64,000 nucleotides of DNA, taken from the NCBI RefSeq assembly GCF_964026685.1, contig NZ_OZ034688.1, positions 62,001-126,000 on the forward strand. The letters are read 5' to 3'. A model generated the notes under the pieces. It saw nothing but the letters and a program-made list of their open reading frames with translations. It was not told the origin of the DNA and made no database searches. Position 1 is the first letter of the stretch, and each line of letters opens with the position of its first letter. Below, in pieces: positions 31,179 through 41,637 of the stretch. Made by a program: the position numbers and the translations under genes. The stretch is from Candidatus Providencia siddallii. GTDB taxonomy: Bacteria > Pseudomonadota > Gammaproteobacteria > Enterobacterales > Enterobacteriaceae.

Positions 31179-32465
31179 ATGGGATTTTTTTCTAAAACTC
31201 TTTTTGTATTTTTTGCTATATCTTCGATAATTTTCGCTGCTGAAGTTCGAATTGAAATTACAGATGGGGTTAATTCAGCGCAACCGATTGGAATCGTACC
31301 ATTTAAATGTATTGGAATGGGATCTTCAATACAAAAAATTGATAAAATTATTAGTTCTGATTTACGTAATACTGGTAAATTTAATCCTATCGAATTAAAT
31401 CGTATGCCTCAATTACCAAGTAATTCTACGGAAATAATTCCTAAAATGTGGCGTTTATTAGGTGCTAATGCTATAGTAGTTGGTCAAATTGAATTAGTAT
31501 CAAATAATAATTTTATTATAAAATTTCAATTAGTTAATATTATAGATAATTTTGTAACTATTTTATCTCAAAATACTTTAAAAATAACAAAAGAAAAATT
31601 ACGTTATGCAGGGCATAGTATAAGTGATGAAATTTTTGAAAAACTAACAGGTATTCGTGGTGCATTTAGAACTCGTATCGCTTATATTGTTGTTAATAAT
31701 AGTAGATATTCACATGAATTACGAGTTTCTGATTACGATGGTTATAATAGTTTAATTATTCATCGTTCAAAAGCACCTTTGATGTCTCCAACTTGGTCTC
31801 CTGATGGTAAAAGCATAGCATATGTAACTTTTGAAAGCGGAAAATCAATGATTGTAATTAGAAATATACATACTGGATATGTTCGTAATATAGCTTCTTT
31901 CCCTAATCATAATGGTGCTCCTGCTTTTTCTTCAGATGGAACTAAATTAGCTTTTGCTTTATCTAAAACTGGAAGTTTAAATTTATATGTTATGGATTTA
32001 TTAACCGGTAAAATACGACAAATAACTAATGATCGTAATAATAATACCGAACCGAAATGGATGCCAGATAATCAAAATTTGTTATATACTTCTGATAAAT
32101 CAGGAAGACCACAAATTTATAAAATAAATATTAATAGTAGTGTGTTTGAACGTATTTCTTGGGAAGGAATGCAAAATCAAAATGCTGATATTAGTCCTGA
32201 TGGAACTTTTATGGTTACGGTAAATTCTAATGGTATCAATCAACATATTGTGAAATATAATTTTGTAAAAAATAATATTGAATTTTTAACTAAAACTTTT
32301 TTGGATGAAACACCAAGTATTTCACCAAATGGTATTATGATAATTTATGCTTCTTCTCAAGAAAAAAATAAATTATATTTAGTTTCAGTTAATGGACGTT
32401 ATAAAACTAATATTCCGATAAATGGTATGCGAGTAAAATTTCCTGCATGGTCTTCATATTTGTAA
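31179..32465 (+). CDS. tolB: Tol-Pal system periplasmic protein TolB
   Basis: Periplasmic beta-propeller protein that binds Pal and TolA. It has 428 residues (E. coli 430). A hydrophobic signal peptide of about 20 residues ends at [11 protein letters not shown]. coli TolB also begins EVRIVID after cleavage. The N-terminal alpha/beta domain is followed by propeller repeats with [37 protein letters not shown] and ISPDGTFMV. The Shine-Dalgarno AAGGAG is strong. Stop TAA. 109 bp separate it from tolA, so a second promoter is possible. Confidence 0.95.
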   Translation: MGFFSKTLFVFFAISSIIFAAEVRIEITDGVNSAQPIGIVPFKCIGMGSSIQKIDKIISSDLRNTGKFNPIELNRMPQLPSNSTEIIPKMWRLLGANAIVVGQIELVSNNNFIIKFQLVNIIDNFVTILSQNTLKITKEKLRYAGHSISDEIFEKLTGIRGAFRTRIAYIVVNNSRYSHELRVSDYDGYNSLIIHRSKAPLMSPTWSPDGKSIAYVTFESGKSMIVIRNIHTGYVRNIASFPNHNGAPAFSSDGTKLAFALSKTGSLNLYVMDLLTGKIRQITNDRNNNTEPKWMPDNQNLLYTSDKSGRPQIYKININSSVFERISWEGMQNQNADISPDGTFMVTVNSNGINQHIVKYNFVKNNIEFLTKTFLDETPSISPNGIMIIYASSQEKNKLYLVSVNGRYKTNIPINGMRVKFPAWSSYL

Positions 32466-32504
32466 TATATAGTAATGTGGTAATAAATACTTAAGGAATA
32501 AATA

Positions 32505-33002
32505 ATGCATTTAAAAAAAATACTTAAAAGTTTGGTAATTGTATTGCCAATAATAATGTTTTCATCTTGTACTTCTAATAAAAATGATGAACAAGATAAT
32601 ATTGAACCTTCAACTAATCAGGTTGATAATGTTTTACCATCAAAAGATTCATTACATCAACAAGGAGAACAATTACAACAAAATAATATTATTTATTTTA
32701 GTTTTGATAAATATAATATATCTCAAGAATATATGAATGTATTAGATAATTATATTATGTTTTTACGTGATAATTCTTCTAATGTTATTATTGAAGGTCA
32801 TGCAGATGAACGTGGTACACCAGAATATAATATTGCATTAGGTGAAAAACGTGCTAATGCAGTAAAATTATATTTACAGAGTAAAGGTATTTCTAATAAA
32901 CAAATTTCTATTGTTTCTTATGGTGAAGAAAAACCAGCTTCATTAGGATCAACAGAAGATGATTACGCAAAAAATCGTCGAGCTGTAATTGTATCTCAAT
33001 AG
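32505..33002 (+). CDS. pal: Peptidoglycan-associated lipoprotein Pal
   Basis: Outer-membrane lipoprotein that binds diaminopimelate in peptidoglycan through an OmpA-like domain. It has 165 residues (E. coli 173). The signal peptide ends in the lipobox IMFSSC, with the lipidated Cys at residue 22. The OmpA-like domain (about 60-165) has YFSFDKYNI, EGHADERGTPEYNIALGEKR (Asp and Arg contact peptidoglycan) and NRRAVI. Lipidation would use Lnt from this window. Stop TAA; cpoB starts 3 bp later. Confidence 0.95.
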   Translation: MHLKKILKSLVIVLPIIMFSSCTSNKNDEQDNIEPSTNQVDNVLPSKDSLHQQGEQLQQNNIIYFSFDKYNISQEYMNVLDNYIMFLRDNSSNVIIEGHADERGTPEYNIALGEKRANAVKLYLQSKGISNKQISIVSYGEEKPASLGSTEDDYAKNRRAVIVSQ

Positions 33003-33005
33003 ATA

Positions 33006-33782
33006 ATGTTTATCATGAATAATAATTTCAGATGTTTTTTAATTGCTCTGTTGTTATTGGCTAATATAGCGACCAATGAGGTCGCTATTGGAAAAGCTCA
33101 AATTTATAATATATCATCTACTTCAATTTTAGAACGTATTTCTAAAATTGAAGAAATGATTGATTATCAAAGTAAACTTTTGTTTCAAATTCAACAACAA
33201 TTAATTGATAATCAAAATGATATTGATATATTGCGTGGACAAATTCAAGAAAATGAATATAAATTAAATAAATTTATTGCAAATAAAGAAAATTATCGTA
33301 TTCAACAAGAACAACTTAAAAAATCTGAATTAACTGATTTTACAGAACAATCAAATAATAAATTATTAAATTCAAAATCATCTTTAAATTTATCAAAAAC
33401 ATCAGAAAAAGAACATTATAATTTTGTTGTTGAATTAGCTATAAATAGTAGATCAGAAAAAGAAATAAATAAATCTATAGATGAATTACAAAATTTTATT
33501 AAAATTTATCCTAAATCTAAATATCAAGCTAATGTTAATTATTGGTTAGGACAATTGAATTATGTCAAAAATAAAAAAGATGATGCTGCATTTTATTTTG
33601 CTATTGTAGTTAAAAATTTTCCTAACTCTAAAAAAAGTAGTGAATCTTTATATAAAATTGGTTTAATCATGCAAGAAAAAGGTTTTAAAGATAAAGCAAA
33701 AATTATTTATCAACATGTATTAAAACAATATCCTAATAGCGTAGGAGCATTATTAGCTAAAAAAAAACTTAATATGTTTTAA
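33006..33782 (+). CDS. cpoB: Cell-division coordinator CpoB (YbgF)
   Basis: Periplasmic protein that coordinates peptidoglycan synthesis with Tol-Pal constriction. It has 258 residues (E. coli 263). A second in-frame ATG at 33015 is an equally good start. A signal peptide is followed by an N-terminal coiled coil (about 40-95), a spacer, and TPR repeats (about 135-255: YPKSKYQANVNYWLGQLNY, FPNSKKSSESLYKIG, YPNSVGALLAKKKL). Stop TAA. Last gene of the tol-pal cluster, as in E. coli; the lysine and valine tRNA genes that follow there are missing. Confidence 0.92.
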   Translation: MFIMNNNFRCFLIALLLLANIATNEVAIGKAQIYNISSTSILERISKIEEMIDYQSKLLFQIQQQLIDNQNDIDILRGQIQENEYKLNKFIANKENYRIQQEQLKKSELTDFTEQSNNKLLNSKSSLNLSKTSEKEHYNFVVELAINSRSEKEINKSIDELQNFIKIYPKSKYQANVNYWLGQLNYVKNKKDDAAFYFAIVVKNFPNSKKSSESLYKIGLIMQEKGFKDKAKIIYQHVLKQYPNSVGALLAKKKLNMF

Positions 33783-33794
33783 TTGTATTTTATA

Positions 33795-33825
33795 TAAAAT
33801 ATAATATTAAAAATATTATATTTTA
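33795..33825 (+). terminator. Perfect 14-bp A/T hairpin after cpoB
   Basis: Positions 33795-33808 pair perfectly with 33812-33825 around a three-base AAA loop, 13 bp after the cpoB stop. It has no G or C and no clean T tract, so it may end or protect the tol-pal transcript rather than act as a standard terminator. The 33783-34027 spacer otherwise holds nothing recognisable. Confidence 0.5.
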
Positions 33826-34039
33826 AAAATATTAATACATATTTATATATGTAATATGCATGTTGTATTTTACATAAAATATTTTTTATATAAAATGTTT
33901 TATTTAAATATTTAGTATAGGTTATATTTTTTTGTGGTTTATTATTTAATAACTTAATTAACATTTTTTAATATTTAATATTTTAGCAAAAAATTTTAGT
34001 TTTTATTTTAATATTTTTTATATAAAGATGGGAGTTATA

Positions 34040-35083
34040 ATGAGTAAAGATTTTAATATTAATCAATTAATTTATTCATTTAAATCGAAAAATATATTAA
34101 GTCAAGATAAAAAAGATTTTTATTTTAAGCGGATAAAATCATTGTTGGATCAAAAAAATGCTGTTATAGTTGCTCATTATTATACAAACCCAGAAGTCCA
34201 GTATATAGCAGAAAAAACAGGTGGATGTGTTGCTGATTCTTTAGAAATGGCTCGTTTTGGCGCTTCCCATCCAGCGGTTACATTAGTAGTTGTTGGTGTT
34301 AAATTTATGGGTGAAACAGCAAAGATTTTAAATCCTGAAAAGAATGTATTAATGCCTACATTGAATGCAGAATGTTCGTTAGATATTAGTTGTCCTGAAA
34401 AAGAATTTTCAAAATTTTGCGATGAAAATTCAGATAGAACTGTTGTTGTATATGCGAATACTTCTGTAGCTATAAAAGCTCGTGCTGATTGGGTTGCAAC
34501 GTCTAGTATTGCAGTTGAATTAGTTAATCATTTGAATAAGTTAGGAAAAAAAATTATTTGGGCACCTGATCGTCATTTAGGTTATTTTATTCAACAGAGG
34601 ACTAAAGCTGATATTTTATGTTGGAATGGGACATGTATTGTTCATGATGAATTTAAAAGTAAATCTTTAAAAAAAATGAAATCTATGTATCCAGAAGCAG
34701 CTATATTAGTTCATCCTGAATCTCCTAAAGATATCATTGAACTTGCTGATGTAGTTGGTTCTACTTCTCAATTAATTAAAGCTGCTAAAACATTAGAAAA
34801 TTCAATAATTATTGTTGCTACTGATAAAAGAATATTTTATAAAATGCAAAAAGATATACCAGAAAAGTTATTTTATATAGCTCCTACATCAAGTGATAAT
34901 GCAACATGTAAGATATGTGCTTATTGTCCTTGGATGGGGATGAATACATTACAAGGTATTATTGATGCTCTTAAAAATAATACAATAGATCATCAGATTA
35001 AAATAAATGAATCTTTAAGAAAAAAAGCATTAATACCATTAAAGAGAATGTTAAATTTTGCAAAAAGTTTAAAAATAAATTAA
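34040..35083 (+). CDS. nadA: Quinolinate synthase A
   Basis: Iron-sulfur enzyme condensing iminoaspartate with dihydroxyacetone phosphate to quinolinate, the start of NAD synthesis. From the ATG at 34040 it has 347 residues, as in E. coli. That start follows GGGAG six bases upstream and is preferred to the ATG at 34028, which would overlap the ribosome site. [38 protein letters not shown] and the cluster cysteines in [18 protein letters not shown] and CKICAYCPW are present. Stop TAA. Convergent with gpmA after 17 bp. Confidence 0.95.
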   Translation: MSKDFNINQLIYSFKSKNILSQDKKDFYFKRIKSLLDQKNAVIVAHYYTNPEVQYIAEKTGGCVADSLEMARFGASHPAVTLVVVGVKFMGETAKILNPEKNVLMPTLNAECSLDISCPEKEFSKFCDENSDRTVVVYANTSVAIKARADWVATSSIAVELVNHLNKLGKKIIWAPDRHLGYFIQQRTKADILCWNGTCIVHDEFKSKSLKKMKSMYPEAAILVHPESPKDIIELADVVGSTSQLIKAAKTLENSIIIVATDKRIFYKMQKDIPEKLFYIAPTSSDNATCKICAYCPWMGMNTLQGIIDALKNNTIDHQIKINESLRKKALIPLKRMLNFAKSLKIN

Positions 35084-35100
35084 TTTTATATTTTTATTTA

Positions 35101-35796
35101 TTATTTTAAATAATAGTTTTTTATTGGTTTTATGTTTTTATTAAATTCATAAATAATTGGTATTCCTGTTGGAATGTTTAAATTGATAATTTCTTTATCA
35201 TTTATGTTGTCTAAATATTTTATTAATCCTCTTAACGAATTTCCATGTGCGATAATAATTATTTTTTTACCTTTTATAATATTTGGTTTTATATTTTTTT
35301 CCCAATATGGAATAATACGTTCAATAGTATTTTCTAAACTTTCAGTTACAGGTATTTCTTCAGGTAATAAATCAGCATAACGTATATCATTACCAGGATA
35401 ATTTTGATTATTTTTATTTAATTTTGGAGGTTTTATAGAAAAACTACGACGCCATAATTTTACTTGTTTTTCGCCATATTTAGATATAATTTTTGTTTTG
35501 TTTAAACCTTGTAGAGAACCGTAATGACGTTCATTTAATCTCCAACTTTTTTCTATTGGTAACCATTGTTGATTTATTTGATCAAGAATATACCATAGAG
35601 TATGTATAGCACGTTTTAATACAGATGTATATGCTAAGTCAAAAGTAAAACCTTTTTTTTTTAATAATTTACCTGCTGTTTTAGCTTCTTCTCGTCCTTT
35701 ATTGGATAATTCTATATCAATCCATCCTGTAAAACGGTTTTTTTTGTTCCATAAACTTTCACCATGTCTTATTAAAACAACTTTAGTTATAGTCAT
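35101..35796 (-). CDS. gpmA: 2,3-bisphosphoglycerate-dependent phosphoglycerate mutase
   Basis: Glycolytic enzyme interconverting 3- and 2-phosphoglycerate. It has 231 residues (E. coli 250); the shortening is toward the C-terminal half. The phosphohistidine motif [18 protein letters not shown] is near residue 8, [11 protein letters not shown] near 89, and the second active-site histidine in [10 protein letters not shown] near 185. Stop TAA. It lies between nadA and the biotin cluster, the E. coli order with the gal genes deleted. Confidence 0.94.
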   Translation of the reverse strand: MTITKVVLIRHGESLWNKKNRFTGWIDIELSNKGREEAKTAGKLLKKKGFTFDLAYTSVLKRAIHTLWYILDQINQQWLPIEKSWRLNERHYGSLQGLNKTKIISKYGEKQVKLWRRSFSIKPPKLNKNNQNYPGNDIRYADLLPEEIPVTESLENTIERIIPYWEKNIKPNIIKGKKIIIIAHGNSLRGLIKYLDNINDKEIINLNIPTGIPIIYEFNKNIKPIKNYYLK

Positions 35797-36025
35797 AAAT
35801 ATTCTTAAAAATAATCTATAGTGTTAAATAGTATATTATTATATATAATAATATAATTTATTATATAAAATAATATTTATATAATTAAAAAAATATTTTA
35901 AGTAATTTGTTTTTTATATTATATTATAAAAGTTATAAATTTATTTTTTATAATTAATTACTTAAAATTATTGTTTTTTAATTAAAATATTTTATTAAAA
36001 AAATTATTTTTTTATAAAAATACAA

Positions 36026-37312
36026 TTAAATTGAATTTAAAATTATTTTTATTGTTTTAGTTATTTTAGTTAATTGTTTTTTAGTGATTATATAAGGAGG
36101 CATTATATAAATAAGTTTTCCAAAAGGACGAATCCAAACTCCATGTTTTACAAAAAGCTTTTGTAAATTAGAAATATTTATTGGTTTTTTCATTTCTATA
36201 ACACCAATAGCACCTAAAATACGAATATTATAAATATTATTATTATTAATTAAAGGTAAAAGTTCAGTATTTAATTGTTTTTCAATATTAAAAATATTAT
36301 TTTCCCAATTATTATTCAATAATAGTTTTATATTAGATTCTGCAATTGCGCAAGCTAATGGATTTCCCATAAAAGTTGGCCCATGCATGAAACAATTTGC
36401 TTTACCATTACTAATTGTTTCAGCGATATATCTAGTACTAATTGTTGCTGAAAGTGTCATATAACCACCAGTTAATGCTTTTCCTAAACATATTATATCT
36501 GGAGATATATTTGCATGATTACAAGCAAATAATTTTCCTGTACGTCCAAAACCTGTTGCTATTTCATCTGCGATTAATAATACATTATATTTATTACATA
36601 GATCACGTATACCTTTTAAATATTCAGTATGGTAAAAATACATACCACCTGCCCCTTGAACAATTGGTTCTAAAATAATAGCAGCTATTTTATCATGTTT
36701 TATTTCTAGTTGTTGTTTTATATTATTTAAATCATTATTATCTCATTTATCATGAAATTTACATTTAGGAGCTTTAATAAAAATATGTTTTGGTAAGAAG
36801 TTTTTATATAAAATATGCATTGATTTTTGTGGATCGCAAACTGACATAGCACCGAATGTATCACCATGATAACTATTTTGTAACGCTAAAAAATATTTGC
36901 GTTTTTCACCTTTAGCATGCCAATATTGTAACGCCATTTTAAGTGCTATTTCTATAGCAACTGATCCTGAATCAGCAAGAAAAATACATTCTAAAGAATT
37001 TGGTATAATTTTTATTAATTGTTTGCATAGATTTATAGCTGGTTGATGTGTTATACCACCAAACATTACATGTGACATTTTTCTAAGTTGTTTAATTGCG
37101 GCATTATTTAAAACTGGATGATTGTAACCGTGAATTGCTGACCACCATGAAGACATTGCATCTATTAATTTTTTTCCATTATACATAATAAGTTCAGATC
37201 CTTTAGCTTTTATTATTGGATATACTGGATCTGGATTTATCATTGATGTATAAGGGTGCCATATATGTTTTGAATCGAAATTAATATCTGTAAAATTTAA
37301 TTTATTTTTCAC
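36026..37312 (-). CDS. bioA: Adenosylmethionine-8-amino-7-oxononanoate aminotransferase, one UGA read as Trp
   Basis: PLP-dependent aminotransferase making 7,8-diaminopelargonate from KAPA with S-adenosylmethionine as amino donor. One frame of 428 residues (E. coli 429). It contains [20 protein letters not shown], the PLP region [11 protein letters not shown] and the PLP lysine in [10 protein letters not shown], and [14 protein letters not shown] at 36743-36745 (codon 190) gives K-W-DNND where E. coli has EWDERD. Stop TAA. Divergent from bioBFCD across a 106-bp spacer, exactly as in E. coli. Read with the standard code it would be a false pseudogene and would break the biotin pathway. Confidence 0.95.
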
Positions 37313-37418
37313 TTTTTACTTCCATTTATATTAATGTATTAATTTTATTATTTAATATAAGTTGACATGATAATGACAATATTTAAACTAGCAATAACTT
37401 TTTAACTGGAGAGTTTTT
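37313..37418. promoter_or_regulatory. bioA/bioB divergent promoter region
   Basis: The only spacer from which both bioA and bioBFCD can be transcribed. A TTGACA at 37362-37367 could be a -35 box for bioB, without a convincing -10. CTGGAGAG is the bioB ribosome site. The E. coli-type BirA operator (TTGTAAACC, spacer, GGTTTACAA) is not recognisable here, so repression by BirA may have been lost. Confidence 0.5.
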
Positions 37419-38450
37419 ATGAAACAATTAAAGCAGTGGACAATAGAAGAAACCAATAAACTTTTTTTAATGCCTTTTTTTAACTTATTGTTTAAAGCTC
37501 AGAGTATTCATCGTAAACATTTTGATCCGCAACAAATACAAATAAGTGCACTTGTATCAATAAAAACAGGTTTATGTCCAGAAGATTGTAAATATTGTGC
37601 ACAAAGTGCTCGTTATAAAACTGATTTAAAATCAGAAAAATTAATGAAAATAAAAGAAGTTATTGATTATGCAAAAAAAGCTAAACAATCAGGAGCGACT
37701 CGTTTTTGTATGGGTGCAGCATGGCGTAATCCAAAAGAATCTGATATGCCTTATCTTGAAGATGTTATAAAAAAAGTAAAAAAATTAGGAATGGAAACTT
37801 GTATGACGCTTGGTATGATTAATTTTGAACAAGCAAAAAAATTAGCAAAAGCAGGTCTTGATTATTATAATCATAATCTTGATACTTCTAAAGAATATTA
37901 TAATAATATTGTTACAACTCGTACTTATCAAGATAGATTAAATACACTAGAAAATGTACGAAATGTTGGAATAAAACTTTGTTCTGGTGGGATAATAGGG
38001 CTTGGCGAAAAAATAAATGATCGTGCGTCGCTTTTGGTTCAATTAGCAAATCTTCCTAAACCGCCTGAAAGTATACCAATTAATATGCTGATAAAAGTAA
38101 AAGGTACACCAGCATCAAATAATGAAGAAGTTGATTATTTTGATTTTATTCGTACTATTGCTGTAGCTCGTATATTAATGCCAACGTCTTATGTTCGTCT
38201 TTCAGCTGGGCGTAAATATATGAATGAACAAACTCAAGCATTATGTTTTATGGCAGGTGCTAATTCAATATTTTATGGATGTAAATTATTAACTGCTAAT
38301 AATAATAATGAAAATGAAGATTTAATTTTGTTTAAAAAATTAAATATTAATTGTAAACGAATAGAATTTGATAAAAAAGATGATGATAAAAAAATAAATC
38401 AAGTTTTAAAAAATATAGATGAAACACAATTTTATAACGCGGCAAATTAA
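37419..38450 (+). CDS. bioB: Biotin synthase
   Basis: Radical-SAM enzyme inserting sulfur into dethiobiotin. It has 343 residues (E. coli 346). The radical-SAM cysteines are in [12 protein letters not shown] near residue 50. [24 protein letters not shown] and the C-terminal RLSAGRKYM (cluster ligand Arg region) follow. Strong ribosome site CTGGAGAG. Its TAA stop is immediately followed by the bioF ATG with no spacer, so translation is probably coupled. Confidence 0.96.
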   Translation: MKQLKQWTIEETNKLFLMPFFNLLFKAQSIHRKHFDPQQIQISALVSIKTGLCPEDCKYCAQSARYKTDLKSEKLMKIKEVIDYAKKAKQSGATRFCMGAAWRNPKESDMPYLEDVIKKVKKLGMETCMTLGMINFEQAKKLAKAGLDYYNHNLDTSKEYYNNIVTTRTYQDRLNTLENVRNVGIKLCSGGIIGLGEKINDRASLLVQLANLPKPPESIPINMLIKVKGTPASNNEEVDYFDFIRTIAVARILMPTSYVRLSAGRKYMNEQTQALCFMAGANSIFYGCKLLTANNNNENEDLILFKKLNINCKRIEFDKKDDDKKINQVLKNIDETQFYNAAN

Positions 38451-39611
38451 ATGAATTGGGAAAATTTTTTAAAAACTAACATTCAAAAACGTAAATTAAC
38501 TTCTATTTGGCGTGAACGTTTTTGTATTGATAAGTCAAATAGTAGAACTGTTAGTTTTCAAGGGAAAACTTATTTAAATTTTTCATCTAATGATTATTTA
38601 GGTATTAGTCATAATAAAAATGTTATTGATACGTGGAAATCTAGTGTTAATAAATATGGTATTGGTAGTTGTAGTTCTGGACATGTTATAGGTTATACTG
38701 CAGCTCATCGTAATCTTGAATATGAGTTAGCTGAATGGCTAGGTTATTCTAATTCATTATTATTTATTTCAGGTTTTGCAGCAAACCAATCTGTTATTAC
38801 ATCTTTAATGAATAAAAATGATCGTATTTTTTTAGATAAATTAAGTCATGCTTCTATAGTTGAAGCATGTATATTTTCAAATTCTAAATTTCGACGTTTT
38901 CAGCATAATAATCCTTTTTCATTAAAACATATGATTCAAAATTCTAGTTTAGGAAAAACATTAGTAGTTACAGAAGGTGTTTTTAGCATGGACGGTGATA
39001 TTGCTCCTATAGATCAATTATATAATATTACTAATGAATATAGAGCATGGTTGATGATAGATGATGCTCATGGTATTGGTGTTATTGGAAAAGATGGGCG
39101 TGGTAGTTCTGATATTTTTAATATAAAACCGGAGATTTTAATTGTTACTTTTGGAAAAGCATTTGGATTAAGCGGAGCCGCTGTATTATGTAATAAAGAT
39201 ACAGCAAATTTTTTAATTCAATATGCTCGTCATTTAATATATAGTACTTCTATGCCTCCAGCGCAAGCTGAAACTCTTTCTGAAATTATAAGACAAATTA
39301 AAAATTCAGATTTTGCTAGAGCAAAACTTAGTTATAATATTAAATATTTTCGTAATAATTTTAATTTAAAAAATATAAAATTATCTAAATCTGTTACTGC
39401 TATTCAACCATTGATTATTGGTAATAATGATCAATGTTTGCAATTATCAAAGTTTTTACGTGATAAAAAAAGCATTTGGGTTCAATCTATTAGACCACCA
39501 ACAGTTCCTTTGAATAGTTCAAGAATTAGAATTACGTTAAGTGCATTACATCAAAAAAAAGATATTGATGCATTGTTGGAGGCATTAAATGACTTTGTTT
39601 TTGTGTCATAA
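38451..39611 (+). CDS. bioF: 8-amino-7-oxononanoate synthase
   Basis: PLP enzyme joining pimeloyl-ACP and alanine to KAPA. It has 386 residues (E. coli 384). NDYLGIS, GSGHVIGYT-type SSGHVIGYTAAH, DDAHGIGVIG and the PLP lysine in VTFGKAFGLSG near residue 237. It is a paralogue of Kbl, also in the window, but its place in the bio cluster and its residues identify it as BioF. Stop TAA. Its last 23 bases overlap the start of bioC. Confidence 0.96.
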   Translation: MNWENFLKTNIQKRKLTSIWRERFCIDKSNSRTVSFQGKTYLNFSSNDYLGISHNKNVIDTWKSSVNKYGIGSCSSGHVIGYTAAHRNLEYELAEWLGYSNSLLFISGFAANQSVITSLMNKNDRIFLDKLSHASIVEACIFSNSKFRRFQHNNPFSLKHMIQNSSLGKTLVVTEGVFSMDGDIAPIDQLYNITNEYRAWLMIDDAHGIGVIGKDGRGSSDIFNIKPEILIVTFGKAFGLSGAAVLCNKDTANFLIQYARHLIYSTSMPPAQAETLSEIIRQIKNSDFARAKLSYNIKYFRNNFNLKNIKLSKSVTAIQPLIIGNNDQCLQLSKFLRDKKSIWVQSIRPPTVPLNSSRIRITLSALHQKKDIDALLEALNDFVFVS

Positions 39612-40374
39612 AAAACAAAAAATTGCAGCTGCATTTAGTAAAGCTGCTTCTAAATATGATTTAATAGCTAATTATCAACAATATATAGGTGATATATTGC
39701 TATATAAATTAGAATTTGAACTTAAAAAAACAAAAAAAAATGGAATTATTAATGTTTTAGACGCTGGATGTGGAACTGGATTTTTTAGTAAAATTATGAA
39801 AAAACGTGGTTTAAATGTAACAGCTTTAGATTTATCATCTGGTATGCTAGAAATAGCAAAAAATAAAAATGCTGCTTGTAGTTATTTGTGTGCTGATATT
39901 GAATCAATTCCAATTGAAAATAATACTTTTGATATAGTTTTTTCAAATTTAGCTATTCAATGGTGTCAAGATTTTACTAAAGCATTAATTGAATTTTATA
40001 GAGTTACTAAAATAGGTGGCATTATATTGTTCACTACTTTAGCTGAAAACACATTAATTGAATTATCTAAAGCTTGGAGAAAAATAGATAATTTTCAACA
40101 TGTTAATAATTTTCTTAGTTATACTGAAATTGTTAAAAATTGTGAAATATATCGCAATAAACTTTTTATTCAAAAGGATACTTTGTATTTTTATGATCTT
40201 AATACTTTATTATATTCATTGAAAGGTGTTGGAGCTACTTATTTAATATCTAATAGAAAAAGTAAATTAATAACAAGAAAAAGTTTTAAAAGATTATCGG
40301 ATGTTTATCCTAAAAAAAAACATAAATTTCCTTTAACTTATTATACTGTTTTTGGAACATTATATTGTGATTAA
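39589..40374 (+). CDS. bioC: Malonyl-ACP O-methyltransferase
   Basis: SAM-dependent methyltransferase that masks malonyl-ACP so fatty-acid enzymes can build pimeloyl-ACP methyl ester. It has 261 residues (E. coli 251). KIAAAFSKAASKYD is near the N-terminus, SAM-binding VLDAGCGTGFFSK near 60, then ALDLSSGML and SNLAIQWC. The ATG follows TTGGAGG inside bioF, giving a 23-bp overlap. Stop TAA. The next enzyme needed, BioH or a substitute esterase, is not in this window. Confidence 0.94.
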   Translation: MTLFLCHKKQKIAAAFSKAASKYDLIANYQQYIGDILLYKLEFELKKTKKNGIINVLDAGCGTGFFSKIMKKRGLNVTALDLSSGMLEIAKNKNAACSYLCADIESIPIENNTFDIVFSNLAIQWCQDFTKALIEFYRVTKIGGIILFTTLAENTLIELSKAWRKIDNFQHVNNFLSYTEIVKNCEIYRNKLFIQKDTLYFYDLNTLLYSLKGVGATYLISNRKSKLITRKSFKRLSDVYPKKKHKFPLTYYTVFGTLYCD

Positions 40375-41047
40375 AACATATTTTATAACTGGTACGGATA
40401 CTGGAGTAGGTAAAACAGTAGTTAGTTGTGGTTTATTACAAGCTGCATCTAAACTTGGATATAAAGTGACTGGTTATAAACCAGTAGCTTCTGGAAGTAA
40501 AATAACGTTATGTGGTTTACGTAATAATGATGCACTTGCATTACAAAAAAATAGTTTTTTAAATTTAGAATATGATCGTGTTAATCCTATTGTATTTAAA
40601 GAATATACATCACCGCATATCATCAGTAAAAAAACAGGAAAAACAATTAATTTTTCTTTAATGACTAAAGGATTAAAAGAATTACAATTACAATCTAATT
40701 GGATAATAATTGAAGGAGCTGGTGGTTGGTTTACCCCATTATCTATGAATAAAACTTATGCTGATTGGGTTTTGGATAATAAACTTCCTGTTATTTTAGT
40801 GGTTGGTATAAAATTAGGATGTATTAATCATGCATTACTTACTGTTAATGCAATTTTAAAATCTGGTTTAAATTTAGCAGGATGGATAGCAAATGAAGTT
40901 AAACCTAAATGGATTTATAAAAAAGAATATCTTTTGACGCTTAATAAAATGATAGAATTTCCTTGTTTAGGAGTAATTCCTTATTTAGGAAAAAAAGTAA
41001 TTGAAGTTTTTATAGGTAAGTATTTAAATTTAAAATTATTGGATTAA
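40367..41047 (+). CDS. bioD: Dethiobiotin synthetase
   Basis: ATP-dependent ring closure of 7,8-diaminopelargonate with CO2 to dethiobiotin. From the GTG at 40367 it has 226 residues (E. coli 225), beginning IKTYFITGTD like E. coli KRYFVTGTD; this start overlaps bioC by 8 bp. A TTG at 40352 is possible but would add residues with no counterpart. P-loop GTDTGVGKT, YKPVASGSK, and IEGAGGWFTPL are present. Stop TAA. Last gene of the cluster; uvrB, next in E. coli, is gone. Confidence 0.93.
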   Translation: MIKTYFITGTDTGVGKTVVSCGLLQAASKLGYKVTGYKPVASGSKITLCGLRNNDALALQKNSFLNLEYDRVNPIVFKEYTSPHIISKKTGKTINFSLMTKGLKELQLQSNWIIIEGAGGWFTPLSMNKTYADWVLDNKLPVILVVGIKLGCINHALLTVNAILKSGLNLAGWIANEVKPKWIYKKEYLLTLNKMIEFPCLGVIPYLGKKVIEVFIGKYLNLKLLD

Positions 41048-41637
41048 ATAAAATAGTTAACTATTTTATAGTTTTTATAAAAAATGTATTTAAAACATAT
41101 TAATATTTACTAAAATAAAATTTTTTATTATTTTTAGTTATAGATAATTATTATGATATATTTTTTATCTTTTTTACAGATATAAATAAAAATAATTTTA
41201 TATTTTTAATAAATATTTTTTTAGAAAAATTAGTTTTTTAAAATATTTATATTTTTAATGATAAATATTAATTAATTATATTTTATTATGAAAAGATGTT
41301 TTGTATTTTTTATGTTTTAGATTAATGATATTTAATATATTTTTATTTATCTAATAAAATTTTGTTTTAAATAAAAATATTAAATAAAGTTGTATTTTTT
41401 ATATATTAATGTATGATATAAAATATTAAATTTTTCATAAAAATAAGTAAAAATATATTTTTAAATATATATAGTTAATTATTTTTTATAATATTTAAAA
41501 TTATATAAAAGTATAATTGTAAAATAAAATGATAAATAAAATTATTAATATTAATAGTATAAATTTTTATAAAAAATTATAAGAATTGTTTTAATTGTAG
41601 TATATTACTACAAGTTATTTTTAAAAGGGTAATCATT
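41048..41637. other. Spacer between bioD and ybhL
   Basis: 590 bp of A/T-rich sequence. E. coli has uvrB, ybhK and the moa genes here. No fragment of them is recognisable by eye. An AAGGG ribosome site precedes ybhL. Confidence 0.6.

Noticed and set aside
36026-41047. Horizontally acquired biotin operon, as described in some louse symbionts
   Set aside because: Gene order, divergence and surrounding synteny (gpmA before, ybhL after) are the native enterobacterial arrangement.
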